Position numbers and translations under genes: made by a program
DNA from: Epiperipatus broadwayi
Lineage: Eukaryota; Onychophora; Udeonychophora; Euonychophora; Peripatidae
Direction of reading: 5' to 3'
Length of the DNA: 64,000 nucleotides
Assembly: GCA_028023455.1 (NCBI GenBank)
Contig: JAQFVV010000030.1
Coordinates: 10,008,876 to 10,072,875, forward strand
The notes under the pieces: model-generated
The model's input: only the letters and a program-made list of their open reading frames with translations
Database searches by the model: none
Told to the model about the DNA's origin: nothing
In this document: positions 32,940-45,029 of the stretch, one piece after another
Numbering within the stretch: position 1 is the stretch's first letter
Layout of the letters: every line of letters starts with the position of its first letter

Positions 32940-33790
32940 TACTAAACTTAGTATGTTTTTTAGTTGGCAGAAAGATTATTGTTATCCATGTATGCAATGC
33001 ATGAAACATTTGCCTTTATTTCAGGTATAAATATTCCAGTCATCTCATTTTCAATTGTTTTAATGAGAGGATCTCTATAAAAGGTGAATAAGAGAGCACT
33101 TAATGGTGAACCCTGTGGAATTTAGTTAAATGGAATGATGGTGAGTACTTCCCACTAAAAATTATTTGAATTTCTCAATTTAGAAGATTTGTAATCAGAT
33201 AAATAAATGCTCTGGGTGGTGATGCATCTGTTAATACATTAATTAAAATATCAATTGGTATCGTATCAAATGCTGACTTAATGTCCAGATGAACTATAAC
33301 TTGTCCATATTTTTTGTTGTTTCTGACTATTGATTACCATCTTATATAAAAATGCTGCTTACCCAGTTGAATGAGTCTTTCTTTGCAAACAGTTTTTGAC
33401 AGCAATGGCAAAATATAAGGTTCAATTCTATCTTTGATCACTGATTCCAGAAGGATGTTAATCCCAAGTGGATTCATTGATATGGATCCAGGATTTTATA
33501 ATGTGGTTATATTTTCCTTCTTAACAAATGGAACCAGTGAGATGGGATAAAGCCCATATATGTGATAGATTCCCTCTGTTAAAAAGTTAGCTAGATTTTT
33601 CAGGTATTTTGCTGTGAATTGATTTAAACATTCTATATACAAAACCAGATATTCCATGCATCCCTGGATGATGAGTTTGGCACTGAAGCAAGTGTTTCTT
33701 AAACTCTCTTGGTACAAATGTTATATTGTCTTCTGGAAATCCCAGAAAATTTTGTGAAGGGTTAAATATTTCTCCCTTTTGCAAATTATT
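32940..33790 (-). pseudogene. LINE reverse transcriptase domain, catalytic box lost
   Basis: Pieces in order: HPGMHGISGFVYRMFKSIHSK, FLTEGIYHIYGLYPISLVPF (finger region before the RT core), VIVHLDIKSAFDTIPIDIL (motif A with catalytic D), GSPLSALLFTFYRDPLIKTIE (motif B), and IAYMDNNNLSAN where YADD is expected. The change to YMDN removes the second catalytic aspartate. Stops lie between the blocks. The open frames at 33496-33717 and 33587-33784 are parts of this domain. Confidence 0.85.
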
Positions 33791-34399
33791 TTTGTAATAT
33801 GAATAAAGTGGCTTAGCATGCTGTCACCTGCAATGATTTGCCCTTCTATTTTGATTGCTGTCATAATGTGGTTTACTGGAGCTTGCCCCAGTGCCCAATG
33901 AATGTATTGCCTAAACCATATGGGTTTGATTCAAGATATATTTTCCTCTTCTTCATCACCAGGTATTCTTTGAGTGAGCCACAAGCCTACCAATATACTT
34001 TCCTCATGGCTATTACATTTGTACAGCCCTCTGGCATGGGAGCACTAAGTGATAATTCTCTTGTGCCAATTCAACTGCAAGTACTAAAACCTTTGAGGGG
34101 GTGGTTGATTTCTTGTCATTGTATCAACTGTATATGAGATTATGTTCACAAATGCAATCCATGTTTGAACAGGTTCCATTTCCAAGTCACAAATTTTGAA
34201 TAATATTATGTATATTTCTGAGAAGAAATAATCTTAGATCTCCCTCCTGGGAGCAGTATTCTAATAATTTTACCTGTTGTGATCATAGGTCTATATAAGA
34301 AATCATTTTTAAGACAGGCCATGTCAGCTGATCTGATAAAGATGAGTTTTTGAGTAATATGCTGATCATATGATGCAATGTTGGTGAATAGACCACAAG

Positions 34400-34900
34400 A
34401 TCAATTAAAGATGAGTATCTGACATTGTTGGAAATAAAGCTCTGGAAGAAATCCTTCTTCTGACATGATTTTTTTACAAATTTATTGTGACATGTTGAAG
34501 TCTCCTATTAGAATTATAGGATGTATCGAGGATGCAAATTTTGAATTAAATGTATGTATAAATCTGTTAATTATTTCACCTGGAGGAATGTACGTGTATG
34601 CTACGTTCAGGGTTATTCTTTTGTGGTATAGATAACAATTAGCATGTATGTATCAATATATATTATTTTAAATGAATTGAATGGAAAGATTTTGTTTATC
34701 ACAATTCCTGTTCTAGCTGAAGGTGTAAATGCTGCTCTGGAAAATGATGAATAAAATTTTGATGGATCTGTTTGTGATTTGTTTTATATCTTAGTTCCCA
34801 GAAAACTAATTATGTGTGGCTGAATAATATGAAGCCATTTTATAAGTTGATGGGTTTTTTCCTAGAATTTGATCCTCTGACATTGATAGAACCTATTTAT
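34400..34900 (-). pseudogene. LINE endonuclease domain remnant
   Basis: The minus strand reads RITLNVAYTYIPPGEIINRF and, after more in-frame codons, HPIILIGDFNMSQ, the endonuclease-exonuclease-phosphatase signatures (Y.PP and GDFN). Upstream, SRAAFTPSARTGIVIN is present near 34750-34700. A stop follows GDFNMSQ. Confidence 0.8.
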
Positions 34901-35079
34901 ATTAACATTGTCTTATTTATTGTATAGATATAAATCATACAAGAAATATATTTATGTTAACTATTTAATTCTATCTAAAGATATTAGGTCCTCATGTGAT
35001 AACTCTATAGATTTATCATAAACAATTACATTTAGGCATGACTCACTTCTGTTACAGTGACCAACTTTTCCCCTGCTGA

Positions 35080-36010
35080 ATGTTGCATATCATTATTTGA
35101 ACCATTTTTCTTTCCACACTGATGTGTTAATGTGGCTCTCATGTAAGTGTGGCACTATATGCATTTATGACATGATTTCTTTGCTTACAATTGAAACACT
35201 GTGGTTTTATTCTGTATTATTAAGAGGAGCATTGTTTCCTGGGCAGTAATTAGCATGGGAATGTCATTTGGATTAACGTTTTGTTTAAACACAGTTTAAA
35301 ATAATAATTATTACTTAAGATTGGTATAGGTGAATATTTTAGATATGTGGATTGGAATATTACACTGATCCAAAAGGATCTATAAATTTCTTAAAATCAT
35401 AATTGAAATAAGTGTAATTTTATTATTCTGGTTACATAATTTTCTCTATTCCGATCTACTTTAATTAGCGCATATTTTTCCAGCATGTAAATTGTTTTTT
35501 TTCAAATCTATTTCTTTGTCCTTCATCAAAAAATTCAATAGCAGTATATCTGAGATATGGGTGGTTAGCCATCCATAAAATGGAGTCCCACATGTTGTAA
35601 TCGTTTCATAAAGTAGATTTTTTGGAAATCTGTAGAGAGTGCAATTTATATCCGTAATCACTAGAACAATCGAGCGATCAGTAAAAAAACATTTACATGA
35701 ATAATAAAAAACTTTCAGCATTGTTGCATTGAAGAATGTCTGAAATTTTTCTTACGCTTTCCTTCAACCAGGCCTCTTCCATCACGTTGATAGACTTTTG
35801 TGGAGTATCCATTAGTATGTCTAATTTAATAAGATTATTCATTGTTGATCTATGAAATCTTGCATACTGATTTATAGTTTTACCGAAATAAAAATTTATG
35901 TTATCATTATGGTTTCTTCCACTGTCATGTGGTGATAATGTTGAGGCTTTCATTGCTTCTGCATATAAATGTAATTTCACTTCGCACATGGAGTTTATGA
36001 CAGCTGACAT
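35080..36010 (-). pseudogene. LINE ORF1-like remnant with zinc knuckle
   Basis: Two overlapping open frames (36010-35693 and 35721-35461) appear to be one reading split by a frameshift: MSAVINSMCEVKLHLYAEAM..., then NCTLYRFPKNLLYETI and GTPFYGWLTTHISDILL. Near 35215 the strand reads CFNCKQRNHVINAYSATLT, a CCHC-type knuckle with its last cysteine replaced. This fits a nucleic-acid-binding ORF1 upstream of endonuclease. The N-terminal part is unknown to me. Confidence 0.6.
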
Positions 36011-36059
36011 ATTTTCTGCAGCAAATGTTTGAGGTCAAATCCTCTTATGAGAGTATTCA

Positions 36060-36700
36060 AATCAGTTTGTCTATTAAATTTTTCCTGATCTCCCATGCTC
36101 AACAACAATTGTTTCATTCCTTATATTATCCAACGGTTTGATAATATGGAAAGGTTCAAATAAACTCAGTGTAAATTGGCATATGTGCATATATTCAAAT
36201 TTCATTTTGATTATCAGTTTTCGGATTAAGAGTAGTCTTTCTGTATTTAACTAATAATTAAATTAAGATTCTTTTAGATTTTTGAATAGCAAAAAAAATC
36301 TTCTTATGTTATCATAATTACCACATTCTGAGAAATGTTTTATTATTCATTTTTCAGGGTAGAACAATTATAACAACATTCCAAAAAACTATTAGTAAAA
36401 TTTAGCTGAATAGAAAGCATATCATTTGCAATATTCATAAATGTAACTGATTACTCAGGATTTAAAAATAAAAGCATATTAATTGTACAAGCAATAGATA
36501 TAAATGCCATTTTAGGTAATATTAGTATTACACAATACATAATAACTACAAAATCTAGAGAAACATGAAAATGAATAAACAAAGAAATATTCTGAAAAAA
36601 AAAAATACTGGGCATCTTCCCAGCCTCAGAAGTCGAGCGCTTATTGAAACACTCCTAAAATAATCAAAATGCACAATTCAAAAGTAGTACCATTACAATG
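36060..36700. other. Unassigned intronic sequence
   Basis: May include the LINE 5' end. No promoter motif recognised. Confidence 0.3.
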
Positions 36701-36714
36701 AATCATTCTTAAAA

Positions 36715-37180
36715 TGAATTAAACCACTAAACATCACATGATCACTATTTGGTGATCATGTGATGTTTAGTGGTTTAACACCAATCCTGCCTAATAGGAT
36801 AGTGGTGACTATGGTTATTAAAAAACCAAAATCACCAAAATTTATGGGTACTGAACTGAGTTCAGACTTATATGACGATATAAGCTAATGAGCTTGGATT
36901 GAAAATATTATAGTATTTTCAATTTAAGATTCATAGTTTTGTAGTTAAGTTGAGCTAAAAGATGGCTGCTGGAGGGTCGCATTAGATCCTAAAATCTAGG
37001 CGTAGTGCTCTCAGATCCAAAGCTCCTCACTGACGAAGACCACAGCCAAAAACTAGTCTGAAGATATTGCATGAGTAGGCACTAGATGTGATTTTGTGCA
37101 CAAGCCTTCTGGCATCCATTGATTACTCTGTCTTGCACTGAGTGGCACTACTGTATGGAGAGTTTTGCCTGTTTTAATTA
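36715..37180 (+). repeat. Hammerhead-repeat family A, copy A7 (body complete)
   Basis: Opens with a 60-bp perfect palindrome (36718-36777) made of TTAAACCACTAAACATCACA and its inverse. The family body (CCTGCCTAATAGGATAGTGG, GACGATATAAGCTAATGAGC), the ribozyme and the right arm ending TGGAGAGTTTTGCCTGTTTTAAT follow. The left arm is reduced to the palindrome. Confidence 0.85.
37008..37075 (+). ncRNA. Hammerhead ribozyme, family A (copy A7), weakened
   Basis: ATCCAA-AGC-TCCTCA, CTGACGA (37030-37036, allowed by CUGANGA), shortened helix II (AGACCACAGCCA), AAAA for GAAA (37049-37052), CTAG, GTC (37056-37058), TGAAGATATTGC. The missing G of GAAA and a poorer helix I make activity unlikely. Antisense to FMO. 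Confidence 0.6.
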
Positions 37181-37800
37181 AAAAGAATTATTGATATTGC
37201 AAGTTGTTATTATATAAATATATAATGAAAACCTTTTTTCATCATACAACCCCCTCCCCCCCACCTATTATTAATTAACAATAAAAAATTAACTTTTAAT
37301 GAGATTTCCTAAATCTTTTGTTTTGATTAAAACTTTTTTCTTTTTAAAAATTACTACATAAATATTTATTAATGAAATACTATCAAATTGAGTAAGTCTT
37401 TGAAAATACTGCAACAAATCTTTAAAATCAAAATCTTATGTTAAAAAATGTGAATTTTGAAGTAAATTCCTTTGGTTTTTCAAATTATTAGGAAAAAAAA
37501 TAATTTCAATTATTAAAAATACAATATTTCATTTTCTTTTTAATCTCACAGAATATGCAAAAATATTTTGCAAATACTATGATATACAGCGAAATTCTCA
37601 TGCAAATCTGCTGCTACAGAATAGATACAGTTTGAGATAAAATTGATTGATTTAGCTATGGCATTTAATAATATAGTTAGAATAGTATTACCTAAGAAAA
37701 ACCTCAATGCTGTTTCATGCAAACATATTATAATGATTTCAAATAATTCTGAAAATATATATAATCTTTAAAAAACTAAGTATGTTAAAAGATTATTTAC

Positions 37801-37978
37801 TTTGGATGCAACTTCAGAAACGTCTATTCCAATATCTAAACCAGAATTTCCCGCTCCAAGAAACACTACTGTTTTATTAACAAAGGGAGATGGCTCTCGG
37901 TAATAATGGCTATGAAGAACCATACCTTGGAATTTTGAAATACCAGGAATGCATGGAATATCAGGAACGGAATAATGT
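37801..37978 (-). CDS. Flavin-containing monooxygenase, internal exon with NADP-binding loop
   Basis: Acceptor TTTTATTTTTAG, 178 nt, donor TCCAAA/GTAAAT. The first base completes a glycine codon from the exon at 43204. The reading HYSVPDIPCIPGISKFQGMV then LHSHYYREPSPF contains the FMO fingerprint FxGxxxHSxxY(R). KTVVFLGAGNSGLDIGIDVS is the second Rossmann turn (GxGxSG, NADPH binding). It ends EVASK, joining VYISHNG in the next exon. No frame damage is seen. Intron phases are 2 upstream and 0 downstream. Confidence 0.95.
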
Positions 37979-37980
37979 CT

Positions 37981-39295
37981 AAAAATAAAAGCAATATATA
38001 TATATATAGTAAAACAAAGGTATCAGACTCCTAAATTAGAAAATAAAAGCAATACAAAAAAATAATAAACTTCCGCACACCTAAATTTCACTTTCTTAAT
38101 TTCAGTCTATAGACAAACATTAGTTTAAAAGATGTTTTATATGAAAAAATGAATAAACAAAATATAGAAATAATGAACCCATAATCACAAAATTAAATGA
38201 TTATTTTAATTTTAATTATGAATGATACACTTAAGAATTTGCTAGTAGTTATAATTTAATTCAGATATAAGATGTTATATAATATCAAATTCAGAATTGT
38301 AAACCACAAGATAATGCTTCCAGAAGCAGTTTCAAGGAAACATTCTTCATTGGTTATACCAGCACCAACATCATTAACCACAAATTCAAATAGACTTGAG
38401 TCTTATTTACATTCAACAGAATTCCACTTATTTTATTTTAAAGAGTAAAAGATGAAACACAATAATTAATTGTGGAGCTCATTATAGTTATTAAGCCCAA
38501 ATATTATGTCTTAAATTCCAATTAAATAATTAAAAATGTAAAAATGGATAATGTAATTCTTAAAAGAACTTATTGTTCAATCAAGTCCTAATATAAATAC
38601 TTCATTTAGAATGTTTTATTTAGAATTAAAAAATCTTGTAGCAGCATACAATACTCAATGTAGACCCGATATGAGATGGCGCTTCAAAATATCACCAATA
38701 AGAATAATATTTAATACAACACTTTTACAATAATTTAACACAAGTAATTAATTACATTTAACTATTTTACTGATGCATAAAATTTGTTTTAAAATTAGTT
38801 TCCTCTTCTTTTTCTTCTTCTTATTATTCAATTCTTTCATTTAAATGCAAAACTACAGATTACAACCAATTATAGATTACATATAAAAATAGAATAAAAT
38901 ATAACATACACCACGTTTTTTACATAATAATTAAATCTTTATTTTTCAAGAAAACAAATTTAGAGAATTCATTAAAACCGATGGTAAAAAACTATATTCT
39001 TGTTTAGAATAAGGATTCTAGATGATTGAATCATATTTTATTATAGGGAGAGCAAGATATACATAAATTGTATTTTGTATCATCACTAAAAAATAATCAT
39101 TCCTAAAAATGCTACCAATCTTTCGGCTATAATTATCTAGAAGATAGAGTTCTTAAGTTAATCTGGGTGGTGATCCAATTGATGTCAATGAATTGATGGT
39201 AAAAAAAAAGGTAATATTATTGAGTCTTCACTTATGATAATAGCTATTGGTACTGATCTCATAATTACCTTAAACTATAATGTTATTTTTATTTA
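37981..39295. other. FMO intron sequence, nothing recognised
   Basis: A short TA run next to the acceptor at about 37994-38009. No repeat family from elsewhere in the window is evident. Confidence 0.35.
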
Positions 39296-39309
39296 ATATA
39301 AGATAAATA

Positions 39310-39595
39310 CAGAATACCATATAATACGAAATCATCCATGCACTTTACTGATGTTACACGATGTTTTATTTACCACCCTCTTTTACAGATTACAGTTTCG
39401 ATTGCTCCAGAAATCTTCTTCAAAACTTTTAAATCTCCTAACTAAATGCTAAATGCAGTTGAAGTTAGGAGACATAAAAGTTCTGAAGAAGATTGCTGGA
39501 GCAATCAAAACTGTAAACTGTAAAAGAGGGTGGTAAATAAAACATCGTGTAACAGTAGTAAAGTGCATGGATGATTTAGTATTATATGGTATACA
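39310..39595. repeat. Fold-back element, family B (copy 3), ~125-bp arms
   Basis: Arms at about 39312-39440 and 39465-39593 match almost perfectly (TTTACCACCCTCTTTTACAG; AAATCATCCATGCACTTTAC). The right arm on the plus strand and the left arm on the minus strand contain CTGAAGA (or TTGAAGA), A, GATTGC-TGGA-GCAATC, GAAAC or AAAAC. The helix of six pairs is perfect in the right arm. ACTGTAAACT follows, which could give GTA plus a four-pair helix I with AGTT. The spare A before helix II is against a standard hammerhead. Confidence 0.7.
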
Positions 39596-39599
39596 TTTG

Positions 39600-40225
39600 G
39601 CAATACAATAAGAAAGAGTAGTTATTATACTTCTTGAAGAAAATACAGTATAATAATTATAGCAAATTCCAGATGGGGAGGTTAAAGTGATTTAACCAAA
39701 CAGTGCTATGACCAAATATTAAAATTGATTAACATAGTTAAAAATTTACCGTTACTTATTAAGCCTTAACACAATTTATTGTATCATCACATATTTACAT
39801 AGTTCTATTAAATCATAAATGCCAATTTTACTTTCAATGAATTATTTGTCTTCTACTCAAAGGCATGTATCTTATAATTTAACAAATCCCTTTGTTCTCT
39901 TTTTTCTCTACTCTCTTCTTTAAATCTTTCTAAGACAGGCTAGGAAATTTTAATGGCATTAACAAACTAATGGCACTATAAGTTTAATATGAATCAAAAA
40001 GACAAAATACGTTTTTTTTCCTGTTTATTCCTTTTCTTATGTATTACTTAAAGTTCCTTCTAAACTTCCTTAAGAATATTTTCAATAAGTAAAAGACAAA
40101 AAATAGTTTGATTTTTTAAAACAGCTTATGAACTATATTCACAGAAATTAGTGGTATTGATAATTTTAGAAACCACTATGATTTTATGTGGTCTCTAAAT
40201 AGCAAACTCTAATTCTATAGCTTCA
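39600..40225. other. Unassigned AT-rich intronic sequence
   Basis: Nothing recognised. Confidence 0.3.
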
Positions 40226-40239
40226 CTTTGATCTGCCTT

Positions 40240-40598
<359 letters not shown>

Positions 40599-41094
40599 GC
40601 CATCAAATTGTCATGATTCCTGATCATATGAATGACATTCATTCAATCTTCTCCTTTTCTCTAATCATAATATAATTTTTTAAAGAATTAAATTTGATTA
40701 AATTATGTTTTCTTGTTGTTTATGGTATTTTCAAAAGCAAAAAAAAAATATGAATCTTTTAAACCGTTGAGATAAATGAATCATCATATATTTGAAAATG
40801 AACTTAAAAAATTCTTCGATATCAATCATTCAAACCAAATTCTGATCAAAAAAATTAAGTGACCCATATATCAAATTTCTCTGAAAAAAAAAAACATTAT
40901 TATAAGTAAATCGAAACAAACTTATAAAAATTTCTTATAATAAAACAAGCTTTAATTGAAAAAGGAAGCTGGTTATTTAAAATCTTTAGTAGAAGTTTAC
41001 CTAATAACTAATGCAATAATCATTAATAAATTAAATCTATCAATGAATAACATTGACAACAATTAATCTTACAAAAAACTTCACCATTCTTAGA

Positions 41095-41370
41095 TAACAT
41101 CACATGATCACTATTTCTTATGCTAGCACATTACTGTTATTAAAACAGGCAAAACTCTCCATACAGTAGTGCCACTCAGTGCCAACCAGAGTAATCAATG
41201 GATGCCAGAAGGCTTGTGCATAAAATCCCTATCTAGTGCCTACTCATCCATGGGGCTATTGGATGAATAGGCACTAGATAGGGATTTTATGCACAAGCCT
41301 TCTGGCATCCATTAATTGCTCTCGTTGGCACTAAGTAGCACTATTGTATGGAGAGTTTTGCCTATTTTTT
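41095..41370. repeat. Family A fold-back without ribozyme (copy A8)
   Basis: Arms of about 105 bp (AAACAGGCAAAACTCTCCAT... TAGTGCCTACTCATCCA and inverse) meet with only ~10 bp (TGGGGCTAT) between them. The ribozyme and body have been deleted exactly at the arm boundary. Flank ATCACATGATCACTATTTC on the left is typical of the family. Confidence 0.85.
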
Positions 41371-41374
41371 TGAA

Positions 41375-42025
41375 TTCTTAGATAGAAACTGGAAAGTAAA
41401 AAAAGAAGTTAAAACATGATTAATTTCTCTGAAGAAGAAATTTAGAATTCCAATATAAGTACTATATTGTTAATCTGTCTCTTAAAATTAAAGTCATTTA
41501 AACATCTAAATAAAATTGTAAAAGGTTCTTTAAATTTAAAGACCAACATACTTTATGAACTATTTAAAATAAGTTAGAATGTACTTAAATAAAAAAATTT
41601 TATTTGAAAAATAATGTTAGTGTATTAGTTTTAATACTTCTTGAAGTTTTCGAAAAGATGTGAACTTATAAAATTGTGCCATGTTATTTTAAAAATATTT
41701 CCATTGTTCTAATTTATAACAATAAAGGGGAAAAAAACACTGCAGTATCATAGAATGTCACAGGCCAATTTGATGCCTTAAAAACTACCTAAAGGTTTCA
41801 GCTAATTTATGTGCTGAACATCTTCCTAATTATTTTATTGCTAAAGATTTTTTTTTCTATCAACTGATTTTTTTTGTACATTGATTACTAAGCCAAAGTC
41901 TTTATAGATTATAACAATGTCACTAAAAAGATTTTTTATGTATATTTTAAATTGAAAAAAGTAAAATAATCCTTAATTTAAATCTAGAAGCAAAAAAATA
42001 AAAAAATGAAGGTTATGATTTTGTT
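41375..42025. other. Unassigned intronic sequence
   Basis: Nothing recognised. Confidence 0.3.
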
Positions 42026-42029
42026 TGAG

Positions 42030-42335
42030 ATCTAAAATGCAATATATGGGTAAGAGAACAAACAGGTGTTACTAACCTCATTGAAAAAATTAAAAGACTG
42101 ATGTGGAATTGGGCTGGACATATTGCTAGAAGAGATAATAGATGGGCAATTGAAATCTCAAACTGGATTCAAAGAGATTGTAAAAGACCCAGAAAGAGAT
42201 CACATGTGAGATGGATGAGTGAAATAAAGTGTGCAGGGGTGATGTGGAGAAAAGAAGCTAAAGATTGGAGATGGATTGAACTTGGAGAGACCTTCATCCT
42301 GCAGTGGATTGATAATGGTTGATGATGATGATGTT
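42030..42335 (+). mobile_element. RTE-like LINE 3' tail
   Basis: Encodes the ORF2 C-terminus: MWNWAGHIARRDNRWAIEIS, CKRPRKRSHVRWMSEIK, WRWIELGETFILQW, stop, then a (GATGAT)n end typical of RTE elements. The start is cut at about 42033 at the same point (GCAATATATGGGTAAGAGAA) as in related copies. One codon is deleted relative to the 55-kb copy (RRDN versus RRDDN). Confidence 0.9.
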
Positions 42336-42339
42336 TTTG

Positions 42340-43195
42340 TTTTTAATAGATTTAAATTAAGCACTTCATTATCAAACCTGTATATAGAATTTAATACCTG
42401 TTTAATGGAATTTTAAAGTTTTCAGAAATCATTTGGCTGTAATGATTTTTGATTGTCTAAAACTCAGTTAAGTGCTTTTGCTGACAACAAAATACTGGGA
42501 AAATTTCATTTAAGATAATCTAATATTCTGAAACTATGATGTCAAAATGATAAGACCAATCAGTATGTTTTCCTCTTGGGAATTTACCATAGTAAAACCA
42601 TATCTTCAACGAATTGGGAAAAGGAAACAAATAAATCATAATAGACTTAATAAGGAAGTGTTTATAGGAATTTAGAGCATAATCGTCATAGAAGAGATTG
42701 ATTGCTTTCATTAGAAAATTCAGCTGGTGGTAGGATACAATCGAGAACTATAATTAGATAAAGGGTTGAAATCTTTCAATAAAAAAAATATGATGGAGAA
42801 AGAATTAGAATATTGTAATACAAAATCTTACACAAAGAGATTAAAGAACCAACACGTGATATAAGTGATTATATTTATGGTTCATCAATTGATTTATTGC
42901 AAAATTTCCCATTTCTTTCTTATTCTGCATCTTTCCATTTCCCCCTGGGAAAATGCTGATGATGATAACAAGACAGAAAACTGTGAAGGCCTGTTTGCAC
43001 TGTAACCATAGTTACTATCTGATATGAACTATAAAGAACTTAAAAGTGAAAGCACAACTCAACAAATTTGGATATTATATCAGAATTGTATTAGTAAATA
43101 CTATTGTTACCTTAAAAAACCAATATAAGTATGTGTGAAATACATAATTAAGAATGTTATATTTATAATAATTGCCTATATTTTAAATTATATAA
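42340..43195. other. Unassigned intronic sequence
   Basis: The open frame at 42520-42711 minus (LIKSIMIYLFPFPNSLKIWF, GKFPRGKHTDWSYHFD) is not FMO and I do not recognise it; it may be a repeat fragment. Confidence 0.3.
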
Positions 43196-43203
43196 TTTAT
43201 TAC

Positions 43204-43331
43204 CCATTACACACCATTACTGCATCACATATGACACTGTCTACTTCTTTGGTTATAACATCCTGAAACAAAATCTTCCATGAACTTCCAAATGCATTCT
43301 GAGGTGAAATACATGTTACTTGTTTGTAGAA
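43204..43331 (-). CDS. Flavin-containing monooxygenase, most 5' exon found
   Basis: Acceptor TTTCCTTTATAG, 128 nt, donor AATGG/GTAATA (phase 2). The reading FYKQVTCISPQNAFGSSWKI, LFQDVITKEVDSVICDAVMVCNG matches the FMO beta-strand region (V..V.......W.V......G.......DAVmVCnGH) just ahead of the fingerprint exon. The split glycine GG/A joins HYSVPDIP in frame. No initiator is here: about 150 upstream residues including the FAD loop GxGxxG must be in earlier exons that I could not find up to 64000. Confidence 0.9.
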
Positions 43332-43339
43332 CTATAAAG

Positions 43340-43975
43340 GAAAATAAAATATCTTAAAATATTGTGTTAAAACATACTATTATTTTACTGTTTTATGCAG
43401 TTATGTGAAATACAAAATAGTGAACATGAGAAGATTCCTACATCATATCTTAACCTTCCATTTCTAGTGCTCAAAAATCACATGACCCTCCACAAATCAT
43501 TTGTTTATTTTTTTTATTACTATATTTTCATGAGAAACCATTAATTCCTAAATGATATTCTACATATTTATAAATTTATCAGTATTGCTATTTGATAGTG
43601 ATTTATAATTTCTTTCTATCTTTTTGAAAAAGATTGTTAAAGGATAAAACTCAGTATACATTTTAATATGAAAGCTATAATTAATAGAAAAACATATTAC
43701 ATCTATCTTTGATATCTTAGGTGGTCATTATTAGTGGACTCAGTAAAAATTAAAATATATATAGAAAATAATTATTTTACATACTGCATTTAGTTAATCT
43801 TTATTTTACATTCCATTACTTATCATATAAGCATTCTAAAAGCACATGCAAGAGGTTTTCAGCCTTTCACTTTAATTACTTATCTATACAAATCTCACAT
43901 AATAAATAATAGATAGAATGCATCACTATCGAGTATCATGCATGTAACATGGATTAAAGAGATTAAATAATCAAT
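43340..43975. other. FMO upstream intron, nothing recognised
   Basis: No N-terminal FMO exon found on the minus strand. Confidence 0.3.
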
Positions 43976-44049
43976 AAAGTGAATGCAATTAAAAGAGCAA
44001 AACATTTATATTCTTCAGCACTCATTGATAATGGCTCGAGTATATTAGC

Positions 44050-44525
44050 CTATAATAAAAATTACCCCAAATCCAAAATTCAACCAGACCAGCAAAAAAA
44101 TAATATTAAAACACAACTAAAGGTTTCCACTGCTACAAGCAGACTTCTCAAGTGTAAAGAACTACAAAAACTACACAATATATATAATATTAAACATTAC
44201 CCATAAATCCATTCACTTCCCATCCACCCTTAATATTAAAAGAACTCTTAAATAAGTTAATTGCTTCAGAATAATATATTTTCAATAATAAAGATTCTTC
44301 AATTCTAAAGCAATTAACTTATTTAAGAGTTCTTTTAATATTAAGGGTGGATGGGAAGTGAATGGATTTGTGGGTAATGTTTAATATTATATATATTGTG
44401 TAGTTTTTGTAGTTCTTTACACTTGAGAAGTCTGCTTGTAGCAGTAACACCTTTGGTTGTGTTTTAATTATTTTTTCTTGGCTAGTCTTGTTGAATTTTG
44501 GATTTGGGGTAATTTTAATTATATA
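44050..44525. repeat. Large fold-back, ~215-bp arms, short loop
   Basis: Arms at about 44058-44268 and 44310-44515 are inverted copies with high identity: ACCCATAAATCCATTCACTT, CATCCACCCTTAATATTAAA, AGAACTCTTAAATAAGTTAA. The ~40-bp loop is AT-rich. No ribozyme motif or protein is seen; the open frame at 43979-44206 lies mostly in the left arm. The family has no other copy in the window. Confidence 0.85.
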
Positions 44526-45029
44526 TTGACTAGTTTAGCTTTATGCTTGTAATGTAGCCTATAATAGAATTATAAGCTTAAACTTTAATACCACACACAG
44601 GAAGATTGAAAAGATCATTTTAAAAATGAGTGGTTCACAATATATATATAAACATTTTGCTACAAAAGTAAAAATTCGATCCATAGTCTAACAATCTATA
44701 GTTTTTTTCTATAATAAAGATACAACTTCCAACACATTTTCTGATCAATGATAATTAATTAATCCACTAAAAAAACTTAACCAGATCACAGAATATAACT
44801 AAAAAAATCTTATTATGATAGCATTTTCAAGCAGGTTTTCAACAAAAAAATACTTTTGTTTAATAGAAAAGGATTAATAGTCAAAGTTTTCTTTTTTTAA
44901 AAAAATTGATATATTTAATGCAATAATCCATTTACTATAACCATCTGCTTAGTTCTTAGTTGAAAACTTATTGCGTTCTGATCTATAAAATTGAATTTCT
45001 CATCAAGCAACAAATCCATTGTAGATGAT

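Larger units (their letters stand above)
31500..36050 (-). mobile_element. Decayed two-ORF LINE (L1/Tx1-like organisation)
   Basis: Read on the minus strand, parts follow in the expected order: an ORF1-like segment (36010-35461), a CCHC zinc knuckle (about 35215-35150), the apurinic-type endonuclease (about 34900-34400), reverse transcriptase (about 33790-32940), a GLGL segment (about 32400) and a terminal C-C-H-C finger (about 31985-31870). Frames are broken many times, so it is dead. The combination of ORF1 knuckle, N-terminal endonuclease and late finger fits the L1/Tx1 or Jockey-I groups; I favour L1/Tx1 on the last finger. The exact 3' end is not seen. Confidence 0.8.

Noticed and set aside
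33838-34137. 99-codon plus-strand frame with membrane-like stretches.
   Set aside because: It is the antisense of the region between LINE endonuclease and reverse transcriptase and has no recognisable motif.
38341-38420. ACCAGCACCAAC could be the reverse complement of an FMO GxGxxG codon run.
   Set aside because: Surrounding frames do not read FMO N-terminal sequence, and it lies downstream of the exon it should precede.
42520-42711. 63-codon minus-strand frame considered as an extra FMO exon.
   Set aside because: Neighbouring FMO exons already join in frame through a split glycine codon, and the residues do not resemble FMO.
42955-42975. GCTGATGATGATAAC as a hammerhead core.
   Set aside because: No helix II, no GAAA and no flanking pairing; simple GAT repeat.
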